This document shows, piece by piece, positions 11,470 to 23,333 of a stretch of 64,000 bases of DNA. Below the pieces are notes generated by a model. The model did not search any database and was not told where the DNA came from. It was given only the letters and a program-made list of their open reading frames with translations. The position numbers and the translations under genes were made by a program. Position 1 is the first letter of the stretch. The number at the start of each line of letters is the position of its first letter. Source of the stretch: Alligator mississippiensis (taxonomy: Eukaryota > Chordata > Crocodylia > Alligatoridae); NCBI RefSeq assembly GCF_030867095.1, contig NC_081824.1:119420162-119484161 (forward strand). The letters run 5' to 3'.

Positions 11470-13171
11470 CACCATATTCTTGTAACCTCAAAGCGCAGCT
11501 AATGAGTGAGTGTAAAGTGGAGGTTATGATGGAGAAATGAAATGATGTACCAGCTCAGGCCACCATACTGTTACTACATAAGATGCATAATATTTGGTTG
11601 TTTATACTAACGTGGCTCCTAAATCCCCAGTTATGAACCAAGATCCTGCTGTTCTAAGCACTATACACTTTTTTACTGGAGGGCAGGCAGGCATCCAAAG
11701 AGACTATCACAGATGATTCCAAAGACCATCTAGCAATAGAGAACAGAGTGAAAGAAGCTGCAGCTTGAAGAGTTAAGGCTACTTGTGAAGGGAGGTGGAG
11801 CTAGAGTCTAGGGTTTGGCTTGAGTTGGTGAAGCTGCACTGATACAAGCCTGCTGACCAGAATAAACACCCTTGCCTTGAATGGGAGGGGAGAATCAAGC
11901 TACACCATAGAAACTCCAGAGGATGGAGGAAAGAGGCATCTATAGCAGATGCTCATAGGCAAGCAGATAGGGATAAAAGGGCCTATAATAAACCCTATTA
12001 CTCTACCTGTAGACTGAGACAGCCTGTGCACCAGAGACAGGTCTGGAATTCTGAGAACTTAGCAGACAGTCCTTTTCATGATACATGATGTGACAAATTT
12101 AAACACAGGAGCAGGCTCAAGTGCAACGCACAGCTTAACTTGACAAGAGAAACAAGGGTTGACTTTGTCTGCAGTTAACATTCTTGCTGAAACTGAGGCA
12201 CAATAGAAAGTGAGGAAAGTGATGCACATGGGAAACTGAGGCACTGTGGGTATAAGTTAGAACTCCATGGGGAAAGACAAAACTGGAGTTGGTAGAGAGC
12301 ACTGCCAGATGTAAAATACCACAACAAAGGGGGAAGGGGCTGTAGATAAGTGTAAAGCAACATGTTGAAGAAACAGGAAAACACATGGAGAGTGTGAAAA
12401 CTGCTCCAGGGTATTATCAGAGGTTCCTCGGGTTGTTCTTTGGGGTTTTTTTTCCTTTTGAAGGAAATGAGAGATGGAATGATTTGGTAAATCTGTCTGT
12501 TTGGAGACCAGCAATATATGGAGAAGGCCAAGGGCAGGATAAGAGACTGATTCATTCAGAAATCATGAGCTGCATAAAGGGACCTTCAACACTCTGAAGG
12601 ACCCTGACGTTAGTTAAAAAAATACACAAGAGGGGTGAGGAAACAGAGACAGGACAGTGCAATTATGGCAAGTCCTTGAAGAGATGAACTACAATTGCAG
12701 AGTGCTTGCAAGGTTGGGTGAGAAATGGTGTACTGAAACTGGGGAGTGAAGGCTCATTACGCTGACCTAACAGATTTGACCTCTGAACTGTCATTTCAGT
12801 GGGTGTTAACAGAAAGGGAGCCCATGACCAGGTGTGCCAGAGGGACCAAAGAAAAGCCAGTCTGGCTGGTACTGAACCAGTTCAGACCAAAGAAAGCTAA
12901 GGGCACAAGATTGTAGTATGGTGGGACCCAAACACAGGAACTTGGTGGGTGCATAGATGCTATCACCTTTGGTTCATTGTAAAATAGGATGTGAATGGAT
13001 ACAATAAGTATCTATGGTCCTTGCTAATAAGGATTTGCCTGGTACAAAACAATGTATGGTACAACAGAGTCAATCATGTGTGACATGAAGTGCAAGTAAA
13101 TATCAGTACAGACAGACAGACAAGACATGTTAAGTCCTATGAGACTGAACATCTCACAACCATGTTGCAAA
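11470..13171. other. Gene-free interval
   Basis: No gene recognised. Several minus-strand frames around 12059-12555 overlap one another and show no domain. Confidence 0.35.
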
Positions 13172-13248
13172 TTATTTTTTATTAATTATTATTATTATTA
13201 TTATTATATATAATATATAATATATATTATTATAATTATTAAATTATA
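13172..13248. repeat. AT-only (TTA)n / (TA)n low-complexity tract
   Basis: TTATTATTA repeats grade into TATATA repeats over about 75 bases containing only A and T. Confidence 0.9.
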
Positions 13249-13520
13249 GTTCAACTGGAGATTCAAAAAGATGGATTAAAGGTGAATGGCAAGCAGTAGT
13301 CTAGGAAGGTTTTCCTAAGAAAAATCAGCAAGACTTGGTTATTCAAACTGGCTGCATCAATAGAAACATCCTTCATACATCTAAGCTGGTGTTTGTGGGT
13401 TGAACAACAGTGAAAGTTTCCCATCATTTCAGAAATTCTTTTCCTTTCCTTCAAAGTGGAAGACATGATTTCCAAAATGATAGAACGCATAGCAACCATT
13501 CATTAGAACAGAGGTTCTCA

Positions 13521-14200
13521 TAGGGGTGGATGTAGGATTTTCCAAAGAGGGGTGTGGGAGCAGGACCCTGCAACTACAGGGGTGGCTGCACCCCTATGCT
13601 CTCAGCCTCCTCCCTGCCACTTATGCTTGCACCATGAAGCCTCTCAAATGAAAATCCCCCCTCCCTTTTCATTGGTGCTCAAAGGTAAATCCCCTCTCCT
13701 CTCCTTGCACTCCTCCACCATCTTACCTTCTGCTTTCTTCACTGTCCCAGGAAAAGAGGGCAGCTCCAGAGCCACTTCTGCCTGCCCAGGTCAGGCTGTC
13801 CTGGGCCTGGGGTCAAATGAGAATTGGGATGGATAGCAGCAGAGGGGATGGGCAGGGAGGGGAAAACTGTTCTCGCACAACACTCTTCCCACTGTCCCCA
13901 TCCCCAGTTGAGACTACCCCCTCCCCTCCCTACAACCTGGCTGGGGCAGGGAGAAGCAGTTCTAGAGCTTCCCTGGCATACAGGACAGGGGAGAAAGCAG
14001 CAGCAGCAGGCAGGGTAGGGCATGTGCCTTTGAACACCAGGGGAAAGGAGAGGGGGAGGTGGAGGAGTTCACTTGCTTTAGGGACTTTAAAAATTTCCTG
14101 GAGGCTCCCACACTGTATTGCAATCCAAAGTGTGTGTGTGTGAGGGGGGAGGATGTGGAGGTGCAGGCAAACCATTGAATTCCCTCTGGATCCATCCCTG
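13521..14200. mobile_element. hAT-type nonautonomous element, same family as 8618-9278
   Basis: The left end is TAGGGGTGGATGTAGG; the right end reverse-complemented is CAGGGATGGATCCAGAGG. The interior matches the 8618 copy in order: GTGTGGGAGCAG, a C-rich block, and a GGACTTTAAA-containing stretch (inverted in layout between copies). The flanking octamers GGTTCTCA and GCTCCTTG agree at only four positions, so the duplication has decayed or the edges are off by a base or two. Confidence 0.75.
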
Positions 14201-16604
14201 GCTCCTTGTCAAATTATGCTGTTTTGTATTGTATTGGCACTTGGTTCCTTTAGGAAGTCATTGCAAAAGCAGCTCGGTTGTTCATTTAAATTACAGTACC
14301 TATTCTGCACCAGCTCCTTATATGGATAATATTATTCCAAACTAAAGCCTAGATTTTCAAAGGAACATATAATAGGTGTCTAACACCCACTGATTAATAA
14401 GTTAAATAATTATATTTAGGTTGCATTTGAGAGTCTGGGCTAAGTGCCTTTGTGCAGTTTAGCTTTGTACACTTTCAGAATGAACTAAGCTAAACCTCGT
14501 GAAGCTATTTACTGTGAATGGGTGTCCTCTTGGGGAGGTAGTGCAAAGTAGGTAATTTCACTATGGCTTTTTCCTATGTACACAAGCATAGCGACATATT
14601 CATTGTTGTCTGAGAATAGTTGCTGTCCAACTACAGCAACAGTGACTATTTGTCAGCTCAGTTTGATGAGTCAACTGATGTCTCTGCTGAAGCTCAGCTT
14701 CTAGCACCTCCAAGCTTTGTTTCTGTTGAAGACCTGCTCTTTTGTAAAGATATCCAGGCTGTATGTCAGTGACCTGTGTAAAATGAACTAGTGTGTGAGC
14801 TTAGCTCATTTCCCAGTCATGTCCCTCATCAAAGAAATCACCATGATGAGTTATAACTAATTGGTACTCTTGCTGACTGGCTTAGCCAAGAAATAAAACA
14901 CTGAACTGGAGTGAAAATTAAGAAAGCCTCCCAATATGTTTAATATGTTAATGAAAAGTCTGTTATTAATTATTTTACACTATCCCTCCATTGTTCCTTT
15001 GAATGGAAATCAAGGTAGTTATGGCAGGCTTTTTCATAGCTTCTCTTTTATAGTGTATTATTCCAAGGACATTTGGCCCAAAGTTAAGTTTTATATAAAT
15101 AAGCCATTACAGAAGTTAAGAGCAATAAATATGTTTTCTTGTTTTCTTAAACTGCAGTGGAAGTGGCACATAGGAAATAAACTTTAGCAAGTCAGTTTTC
15201 ACCTGCAGTTTTCAATCCAAATCTTGCAATTTAGTGCTCTTTCATGAAAACAAGAGATCTTTTCTATTTTATTTTGATTGTGCAACATGAGAAAAGTGCA
15301 AAAAATAAGTATTTTAAAAAGGTATTTACCATATTAAAAGAATGCAAGGTGTAACACAGATAACCTATTGTCTCAAGACATGACTATACACTGTTTTTCT
15401 TAAAATTAATTGCAACTAAATTATATAATTAGACTGGAATATCTAAAGCACGCAGAACCTTAGTGTTCACCATAGGCACTGTACAGGGATCAACTGAAAA
15501 CAATGAGTTTGCTCAAAAGAAGCAGCTGATTCTCTGCCTTATTCATTAGTTCATTTGTTATTTTAAAAATCTGCCTTTGAGAGCACTGCAGGGATTTTTC
15601 CACTCTAGTTATTTTAGGAAGACAGGGAAACTCCTTTTGGGGAACTATCTGTTCTTTATTATGTATAACCAAACGTCTGTGCAATGATCATGAAAGCCAT
15701 ATGCACTAATATTTAAATACCAATAAACTACCCTCTCATCTATAAAAGTGCCTCCTCCAGATCATGACTGAGATGAAAATGGTATTATGGCTACTGCTCC
15801 TGCTTGTACCTGTTCTTAAAATTAGAGGTCTTTCTGGCCTGATTCTGATCTCACATCAGCATTGCCTTCAAAATGGAGTTATTATTGATTACATTAGCTG
15901 AAATACTATCAGAATCAGGTCCCTATGACTCTCGCTCATGCCTATTTTGCTAGCATTATATTGGTGTTTTTTTTAAGCTGAATATGATCTTTCCATGATA
16001 AAAGTGGCTAGGTTTCCCCACAGTGTTTCCCCTGCTGTCAGATACTATCTTAGACTGGCAGGACCTGACTCTACACTGACAACCTGCTAGTTCTTAAAAT
16101 TCTTTCCACTTACACCAAGCAGATTTTGAATGGTTGACATTTTTCAAAATGTAGAGCATCAAACAAAATTAATTTTCAAAAAGCTTCCTCAGTTTTTTTA
16201 CCCCTAAATTAAATTAGATTTCCATGAAAAATACTTACCCCCTATTTTTAAGTCATCTTCACATCAAATCTACCCACCAGGTTCACAGGTATTTACTTTG
16301 CATAGGTGCAGCTGACCTGGCCAGGAACAAGACTGTGGTGAATCAGGCCTAAATTGACAGGCAGGAGGAAGGCAAAACCATTGGGTTGGGATGAACAGCC
16401 TTCAGTACTATCTTTATTCTTCTGCCATCTTCTGTAGTTTTTCTTGACCTGTGTCTTGATCCAATGGATGAAACACTTTTGCTCTCTAAATTAGAAACAA
16501 ATAGCTTGTTTCTACAATGTAGGGGAGTATTAATTACTAAGAGACATTATTTCTGAAATCCCAAACTCCCTTCTGGTGTGAATTAACCAATGTTCACTTT
16601 AAAG
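14201..16604. other. Gene-free interval
   Basis: AT-rich, no recognised gene. I see no clear repeat termini. Confidence 0.35.
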
Positions 16605-16782
16605 GTTCATGCACACACACAGACAAGCACAGACACACAAACACACCGAATGCGCGCACATACACAACACACACACATGCACACTCACAGACACAACATG
16701 ACACAACACGACACACAACACACACTCATGCACATATACAACCAACACACACAACACACAATGCACACACACACACACACAT
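16605..16782. repeat. Imperfect (CA)n tract
   Basis: CACACA runs interspersed with ACACAA, GACACA and ATGCAC variants over about 180 bases. The open frame across it (16590-16829) is low complexity and not a gene. Confidence 0.9.
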
Positions 16783-16984
16783 TCACTTTACTTAAAAATA
16801 ATAATAAAAACAGAGGCAGTTGCAGATGAATCAGTTAAACCAAGACAAGGTGAAAGCATTTAGTTTACCGAGGGTTCTCTCCTAGGCAGAGCTGAGGCTA
16901 AAGGAATGGTGAATATTGTTGGGCAACTTTCTTTTTCTTTGCATTCTATTAGTGCCTTATATTAGTGTTTTCTATCTGTTAATA

Positions 16985-17110
16985 TATAGACTCTCCTTAT
17001 GCCTGAAGAAGAGTGTTTGTGCCTGAAAGCTTGCAAAGAATAAGTTTTCCAGCTATTTAGTTGGTCTAATAAAAGATACCACTGCTACCCAAAGAACCTC
17101 GTCTGCCCAA
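16985..17110 (+). mobile_element. Penelope-like element 3' fragment with hammerhead-like motif
   Basis: The order is CCTGAAGAAGAGTGTTTGTG, CCTGAAAGCTTGC, then CAGCTATTTAGTTGGTCTAA and TAAAAGATACCAC. It is laid out like the terminal region of amniote Penelope-like elements, where a hammerhead ribozyme (CUGAUGA ... CGAAA) precedes an AATAAA-like tail. Here both hammerhead core boxes carry substitutions, so the motif is probably inactive. Confidence 0.55.
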
Positions 17111-17236
17111 TACACTGTAAGGGAATACAGATGGAAAATTGGGGCTTGCAGCAAGTAATCAGTCCTGAGAAATACACAAAACTTGTGTGGATTGACAGCA
17201 TCAATGTGTATTTCTGATGAATCATACAGCTGGATT

Positions 17237-17398
17237 AAAAGAAATGCAAACCTCTAGAACTCTTGGTTCAGAGATGATAACTATTATTAGACCAACAGTT
17301 GGTCTAATAAAACGTATACTCTCTGAACCAAGAGTTCTAGAGGTTTGCATTTCTTTTTGTCCCAAACCAACACGGCTACCAAATACATCCCTGAAACA
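17237..17398. mobile_element. Head-to-head Penelope-like terminal fragments forming a perfect palindrome
   Basis: The arms 17237-17274 and 17320-17357 are exact reverse complements over 38 bases (AGAACTCTTGGTTCAGAGA on the left). The centre ATTAGACCAAC / GTTGGTCTAAT is also paired. The right part continues through ACCAACACGGCTACC and CCCTGAAAC, the family's terminal motif. No mismatch in the outer arms implies a young event or gene conversion. Confidence 0.75.
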
Positions 17399-18298
17399 GT
17401 TAGATTAATTCCTTTGCAACAGAGCGAAGATAAACTCCACAGAAGAAAAAGAGAAGCAGAAAACTGTCGTAGGGGGAACCACCCCCCCCCCCCCAAACCA
17501 GTGCTATTCTCCGCAGCAGAAGCCAGGGAGTTTGAGATCGCGAAAGAGAAGCTTCTCTGGTCATTTAAGAGCCCAGGACCCAGAGCTCAAAGCCTGCCCG
17601 TGCTGGGTCCGTCCGGGATTCAGTCCCCTGGCTCCAGCCTCCCCCCAGGTGGGGCTGGGGACCAGGACGCAGCCTGCCTGGGGCCCCCAGAGCAGTGGGC
17701 TCACCCTCAGCTCAAAGCATTGGCACCCGCTCAGGGTCTCGCCCCTTTTCTCTGCTGTGGGGAGGGGCGGGGAAGCTGAACACCGCGTGGCATCACTTCT
17801 GTTTTGCTAGGAAAGCAAAAAAAAAAAGAGCAAGAATTCAGTTTCTTTCCAAACTTTTGGAGAAGTCACTAAAGCGGCGAAGTGTCTGCACAAGGGGCTG
17901 AGATCCTGCCCCGCTGCAGCAGCTTGTGCTTGGGGAGGCGGTGACAGCTCGTGGCAAAAAAAGAAAAAGAAAGGATCAGAGAAAAACGATATCCCCATTT
18001 GGTAATAACGGATGGGGCACGTGAATTACCGAGCTCAGCCCGGCTCAGGGTTTATCTCCTCGCCAATAAATCTCGAGGTTGAAGCAATGAAGCTAAGTAC
18101 TGCTGCTATTTCTTCTTTTTATTTCGGTATGAATCACAGGAAATATCCCCCCTCCCCGCACACACACGCATACACACACACTTCTCTTTCCCTTCCCGGC
18201 AGCAGAGGAGAGAGGGGCCCTGGCTTGTCACCTCCGCTCGGGGGCACGTTTGGGAGGAGGCTCCGGCAGGGGGATGGAGGAGGGAGAGTTTTGTCAAG
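17399..18298. other. GC-rich segment, gene-free
   Basis: GC content and CpG density rise here from about 17520. A poly-C run lies at about 17482-17494. CACGTG occurs near 18018 in a motif-rich stretch (about 18000-18140) without recognisable repeats. No coding gene is recognised. Confidence 0.4.
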
Positions 18299-18301
18299 TG
18301 T

Positions 18302-18338
<37 letters not shown>
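18299..18338. repeat. (TG)n microsatellite
   Basis: A nearly pure TG run of about 40 bases with one TATG interruption. It is complementary to the CA tract that begins about 100 bases downstream. Confidence 0.95.
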
Positions 18339-18339
<1 letters not shown>

Positions 18340-18439
18340 TATCAGGTGCGCTGCAGGCGGAGATCAGCTGAGTGAAGCAGGTGGAGGGTGGCTCTACCCA
18401 GCCATCGCAATTACTCCTTGTTACCCTCTGCCCCCCCCC

Positions 18440-18851
18440 GCACACACACACACGCACACGCACGCGCGCGCGCGCACAGACACAGACAGACGCAACACGC
18501 GCACACAACAGACATTCACAGACACACACCGCGCACACACACGCAGGCACACGACAGAGCCACACAGACCTACAGGACATCCACAGGTGCACACACAGAT
18601 ACACATAACACGCACGCACACACAACACACAAAAACACGCGCAGCCCACGCACGCGCACACAGACACACGCAGGCACACAGCACAGACACACACACATGG
18701 ACACAGACGCACACAAACGGACTCACACAGATACATAGACTACACACACAGGCACACACACACAGATACATAGTACGCACACAGAAGGACACATGCACAC
18801 GCACACAGACACACGGGCGCACACGCACAGAAGCAAACACACACGCACTCC
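18440..18851. repeat. Long degenerate (CA)n tract with a (CG)n core
   Basis: About 410 bases of mostly ACAC, ACGC and ACAG dinucleotide-like sequence, including a pure CG run at 18463-18475. The long open frames in all directions over this tract arise from repeat composition and should not be read as genes. Confidence 0.95.
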
Positions 18852-20640
18852 CCCCCCACGTAGGGGGCAGCCGGGGGCGGCGGAGCGGCGCCCTGGCCCG
18901 GGGCTGTCCGGCAGGCGGGCGCGGGGGTCCCGGGCAGGTCAGGAGCCCGCGGGGAGCCCGGGCGCCGCAGGCGGGATCGGGGCCGCGCCGGGAGTTTCCT
19001 TCCCCACTCGGGGCAAACCCGAGCTCCCCCCACCACGGCCCGACCGCCCCCCGGGGCCGGTTCACCCCGCGCCAGGGAGCGCGGTGGTGCGGGCGGCGCG
19101 GACGCTACTCCCCGCTACTGCTCCTGCCAAGGCTGTATTGCAAGCCAGGCTCGGCCTGGGAGACTGCCCCGAGCGCCCGGCCCGGCCCGGCCCGGCCCGG
19201 CCCGGCCCGGCCCCGGGGACAGCTGCGGCCGCGTCCCCAGCCAGGCGCTCCCGGGCGCGGCGGCCCGGCCCCTCCCTGCCCGCGCAGCGCCGGGAAAGAG
19301 CCCGTGGCTTCCCCCATCCCACCCAGCAGACGTGTCTGCCTGTCCGTCGGTCTGTCTGTCTATCTCTTTCTCTCTGTCTGTCTCTCTCTGAGGCTTCAGG
19401 TAAGGGGCAGGGCGGTTCTCTGACCCCCTCGCGTCCCTGTGCCACCCAGACAAGCTCCCCCAAACGAGCTTCCCTGAAGTTACTTCCTCCGTCCATCTCC
19501 AAAGAGAAAAAAAATAAAAGCTGCCAAAGATCAAGGCCCCGAGAGCCTCCCTCCCCGAGCCCCCGGGAGACAGCGGTAGTTGTGTGTGTTGGTGCTGGTC
19601 CCCCCCGGCTCCCCGGCCCGCGCCCCTCAACGTGCAAATCCGGGCACGGATTAAAACGAAGGTCTGAAAACGTGGAGAGGTCTGGGCTGGGGGGGCACCC
19701 CGGGACCCAACAAGAACAACGAGCCGCCCACCAGAATGACCTCCAGACCTCCCAGGTGCCGTGATCCGACTGCGTGGGCTCCTCTGCCCTGAAGACACGG
19801 GTGGCATCGCTCTTCCCAGGGCAGACGTGCTGCCCACATACGGCCCCTGACCGCTGACACCCTGCTCTGCCAGCCTGGCAGGGCTTGGCTCGATTCTGGG
19901 CTGGAGATCTGCCCCGTATCCCCGTCTGCCTCTGCCCCCCGGGGCTGATGTCCTGGGTGCGGGACATCCTGAGACCAGCCCGGGCTAGGGGCAGAGCCGA
20001 GAGCCAAGGCCCGGCCGCCAAACCTGTGCCTGGCTGGCTGGCTCCGGGGCAAGAGGATTGCTGCAGATCCGAGCTCTTGGGAGGCTGGTCCTCAGGGGCA
20101 GCGAGTGGGCTCTGTTCATCAGCTGCTCATGCACTGGGGGCAAGGTATGGGCAGCTCCTGCCCCAGCCCTTTACTCCTCTCCCCGGCGAGCCGGGCCTCT
20201 CCCTAGGGGTCTGCAGCTGACCCCAGCCCCGGGCAGCCCCTTTGTCTGAGATCCGGCCCGAGAGAGGGGCCTCGCGCCACCCCGGGGGCAGGGAGCAGGG
20301 AGCAGGCAGTCACACCAAGGCCTGCGGGCTTGTAAAGTTGGGATCAGCTCGAGCATCAAGTAGCAGAGGGGTCGGGCCATTTGCCCGCAGCGCCCCCATG
20401 CCCCGCGCCCCACGCAGTCCCCAGAGCCAGCGGGGCTGCACCCCGGGCGTGGGGGAAGGAAGGGGCGGGCGTGCAAGGGATTGAAGGGGGTTGGGGGAGT
20501 GGGGGGAGGAGATGCACTGGGAATGGAAAATCCCACGACTGACTACCTGCATGCATCCACTGGGGCCTGTGGAGCAGAGTCGGGGAGGGTGGCAGGCCAT
20601 GTACTGTTAAAGAAGTGAGGGGGGGACTTGGTAGGGTGCG
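18852..20640. other. CpG-island-like GC-rich block
   Basis: Very GC- and CpG-rich, especially 18870-19330. It lies about 3-5 kb beyond the predicted OLIG3 3' end. No protein family was recognised in any frame; the large overlapping frames on both strands have skewed composition (P, R, G, A). It could be a CpG island of a noncoding transcript or of the OLIG3 regulatory domain. Confidence 0.5.
19176..19210. repeat. (CCCGG)7 pentanucleotide repeat
   Basis: Seven perfect CCCGG units followed by CCCCGGGG. Each unit carries a CpG and the array has G-tracts on the minus strand. Confidence 0.95.
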
Positions 20641-20649
20641 GAAAATGGG

Positions 20650-21068
20650 GGCTAGGGAACACGACTTGTGAGGGGAGGCTGAGGGAACTGGGCTTGTTTA
20701 GTCTGGGAAAGAGAAGACTGAGGGGGGATTTAATTGCAACCTTCAACTGCCCGAAGGGGGTTCAGAGAGGATGGAGCTGGACTGTTCTCAGTGGGGGCAG
20801 GTGGCAGAACAAGGAGCAATAGGCTCAAGATGCAGCAAGGGAGGTTTAGGTTGGATATTAGGAAAAAAAGTTGCTTACGAGGAGGATAGTATAACACTGG
20901 AACAGGTTACCCAGGGAGGTGGTGGCATCTCCATCCTTGGAGGTTTCTAAGCCCTAGCTAGACACTGTCGCTGGGATGATCTAGTTGGGGATGGTCCTGA
21001 TTTGACCGGGGGGGGGGGGGGGGTGGACTAGATGATCTCCTGAAGTCCCTTCCTCCTTTTTTTTATGT
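20650..21068 (+). mobile_element. CR1 LINE 3' end
   Basis: Contains the CR1 3' sequence order: TTTAGTCTGGGAAAGAGAAG, GGAGGTTTAGGTTGGATATT, AACAGGTTACCCAGGGAGGT and GGACTAGATGATCTCCTGAA. A 16-base poly-G run at 21008-21023 interrupts the tail region. It is 5'-truncated as usual and relatively well preserved. Confidence 0.9.
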
Positions 21069-23289
21069 CTTGAGGATCTTCCTCCCTTCCTTCCTTCCCT
21101 CGGTGAAGACCCTGCCGCAAACCCCCTCTGCGCCCCTCTCTTCTTGTGCCAGGGGAGTCGCGCTGATGCCGCAGCTGGAGCCGGGGACAGCCCGCAGGCA
21201 GTGGGCACCTGCCCGGCAGTCTCAGGGGGAGCCTGGCTGGCCTCGCAGGGGCAGGCTCTGCCCCTCTACCCCGCGCGTGCAGTTGCTGGCTGAGAAGAGC
21301 CCGAGACCTGGGGTCTTTCCTCCCCCCACCTCTCCCGATTGCTTATCTCCCCCCCCCCCCACCTTCCAGGATCCAGCTCATCTCAGTCTCCAAAACCCCA
21401 CTGAAATAATGCATATCCGCACCCCGCCACACACATCGAAACCCACATTTTGCCTATCTGCTTTACAACGGGATCGCCCCAGGAACCCTCCCTGCCCGCC
21501 TGGCTCGTGGGGGCTCCCCTCTGCCCACACCAGAAGTGTGTCCCACCCTTGGTCCCAGTAGCCCAGTCACTGGCGTATTTATTTACCAGTGATTTCGGAT
21601 CCGCTAGGTTCAGGGTTTGCTCTCACTTTGCCACAGCTTCAGCTTTTCTCAGCTGCGCCCTGGCCAGCTCCAGCCCCGACAGCTTCCTGGCGTGGAGTTT
21701 AAATTACTCGTATCTTAAAAGCATATGAATTGTAGTGGGGGAAAAATCTTTTAGGGGGTCACACAAGGTACATCCTGGCGCTTGCGTTTTTTGAAGACAG
21801 AAAGAATGGACAGAAGAAGAGACACTCTATAGCTGCTGTTGTGGGTTTCTTTGTAAAGGAAGAAGCAGAGAGAAACCCGAGAAAGCAGAAAGAAAGAAAG
21901 AAAAAGCACTGTTGGTTACTGCAAAATGTCCTTATTGAGAATATGCTCTGTTTGGGGGTGGGGAGGGGGTTTCACGGAGAATCATTTGCCAAAACTTTTG
22001 GCAGTCAGCTCAGTTAACTGGCTGGAGGTTATTTAGGGTGCATTGGACAGGTTGTTTCAAAGTATTTGTTCCTAGATCCAGGCCTTGTGAATTCAAAACT
22101 TTCCGAAGTTTAGGCTCTGCGGAGTTCCCAGTGCTGATTTCACCGAACTCCTCGACAGCTCCTTCATCACCCAGGGGAATGAATCACCGATGGGAAATAG
22201 ACCATTATCCTCCCATTTGTCTGCCTAAAGGCAGTGGAAATAATCTCCCCATGCTACACCACATCTCACTTCTGTTCACTTCAGCTTTTGAGTTAAAAAA
22301 GCAGAGTCTGTTTTCAATGGACAGCATTAAACTTCACCCCCCTGTTTCTTCCTCTATCCCCAGCCAGGAAACTCACTTCTGATGCTTTGTTTTTAATCTG
22401 AACATGAACTATAACTCTCTATTGTCCTTCAAAATCCTTTCTAGGAAAGTTCTTTGCAAATCCTCAGAAACTTCAAATTAGTTGTTTTAAGGGTACGGGG
22501 CGAATAGTTTCACAAAGTCTCTGGACATAACAGACTTCCGAGATAAAGTTAGCACAATAAAAGTCAGAGAGCAAATCTATCTGGGAGAATGAGTACGTTG
22601 TCTAGTGGAGGGCAACATGAAGTGGTGTTAGCAGGGGCAGAGGGGGAAGGGGAAGGACAATGATTTCCCGGTGTTATTAATGCGCAGTTTATGCGCAGTA
22701 AGTAATGAATTCTTTTCTTTGGATCATGCAAAAACTGTTCTCTCAACCCAGAACAACAACCTTGATATAAATAAGGGAGAAACGAGGAAGTTAGGGAATG
22801 TTACCTAGACATCTTAGGGATGTCCTAAAATATATTTTATTCTTATTTTGACAACGGAATGATTTGTATTTTTTTAAATGACAGATTCCTTTTTAAAACT
22901 TTCTCCTGAAAAATAAATGCTATGTGAGTATAAAGCAAAGTTATAAAGTTTAACTCATCTATCCTAAACCCACCTGCATTTTTTGCCCAATGAGACTTCT
23001 TTCTGTCGGAAGTCACTTTGTGGCTATTCGTTTATGAATTCGTAAAGATCTTCAACGCGGTATAAAAATGAAATAAAACGGTAAGTCAAGCAACTCATTT
23101 GCACACACGCAGGGGCGGGAGGGGGGGGGGTGAAGGAGTATTTGGACAATCCCTTCTCTTTTTATTGCTATTTTAAGGAAGTTCTTGTTAGTCACAAACC
23201 AGATTTATCAGCCCCCTCCAGTTTACCGAGAAAAGTCACCGGGAAAAAAACAGGCAAATGTTTTTCCCCCTTCCTTGTCTTAGAGTCCC
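21069..23289. other. Gene-free interval 3' of OLIG3
   Basis: GC-rich up to about 21560, then mixed. Homopolymer runs occur at 21349-21361 (C) and 23121-23130 (G). 21560-22800 is free of recognisable repeats and may hold conserved regulatory DNA. No coding gene is recognised. Confidence 0.35.
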
Positions 23290-23311
23290 ACACAAAGGTA
23301 AAACCAGAACT

Positions 23312-23333
23312 TTTATTTCATTTTGTTTTTATT
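23312..23333 (-). terminator. OLIG3: Paired polyadenylation signals, likely OLIG3
   Basis: Two canonical AATAAA hexamers occur on the minus strand 16 bases apart (TTTATT on the plus strand at 23312-23317 and 23328-23333). A GT-rich element follows downstream on the minus strand. They sit about 1.15 kb after the stop codon. Confidence 0.5.

Noticed and set aside
18134-20021. Several long overlapping open frames on both strands (up to 373 codons)
   Set aside because: They run through CA/TG repeats and CpG-rich sequence. Their translations are strings of H/T/R/V/C or P/R/G/A with no domain, and they overlap in many frames at once, as expected of biased composition.
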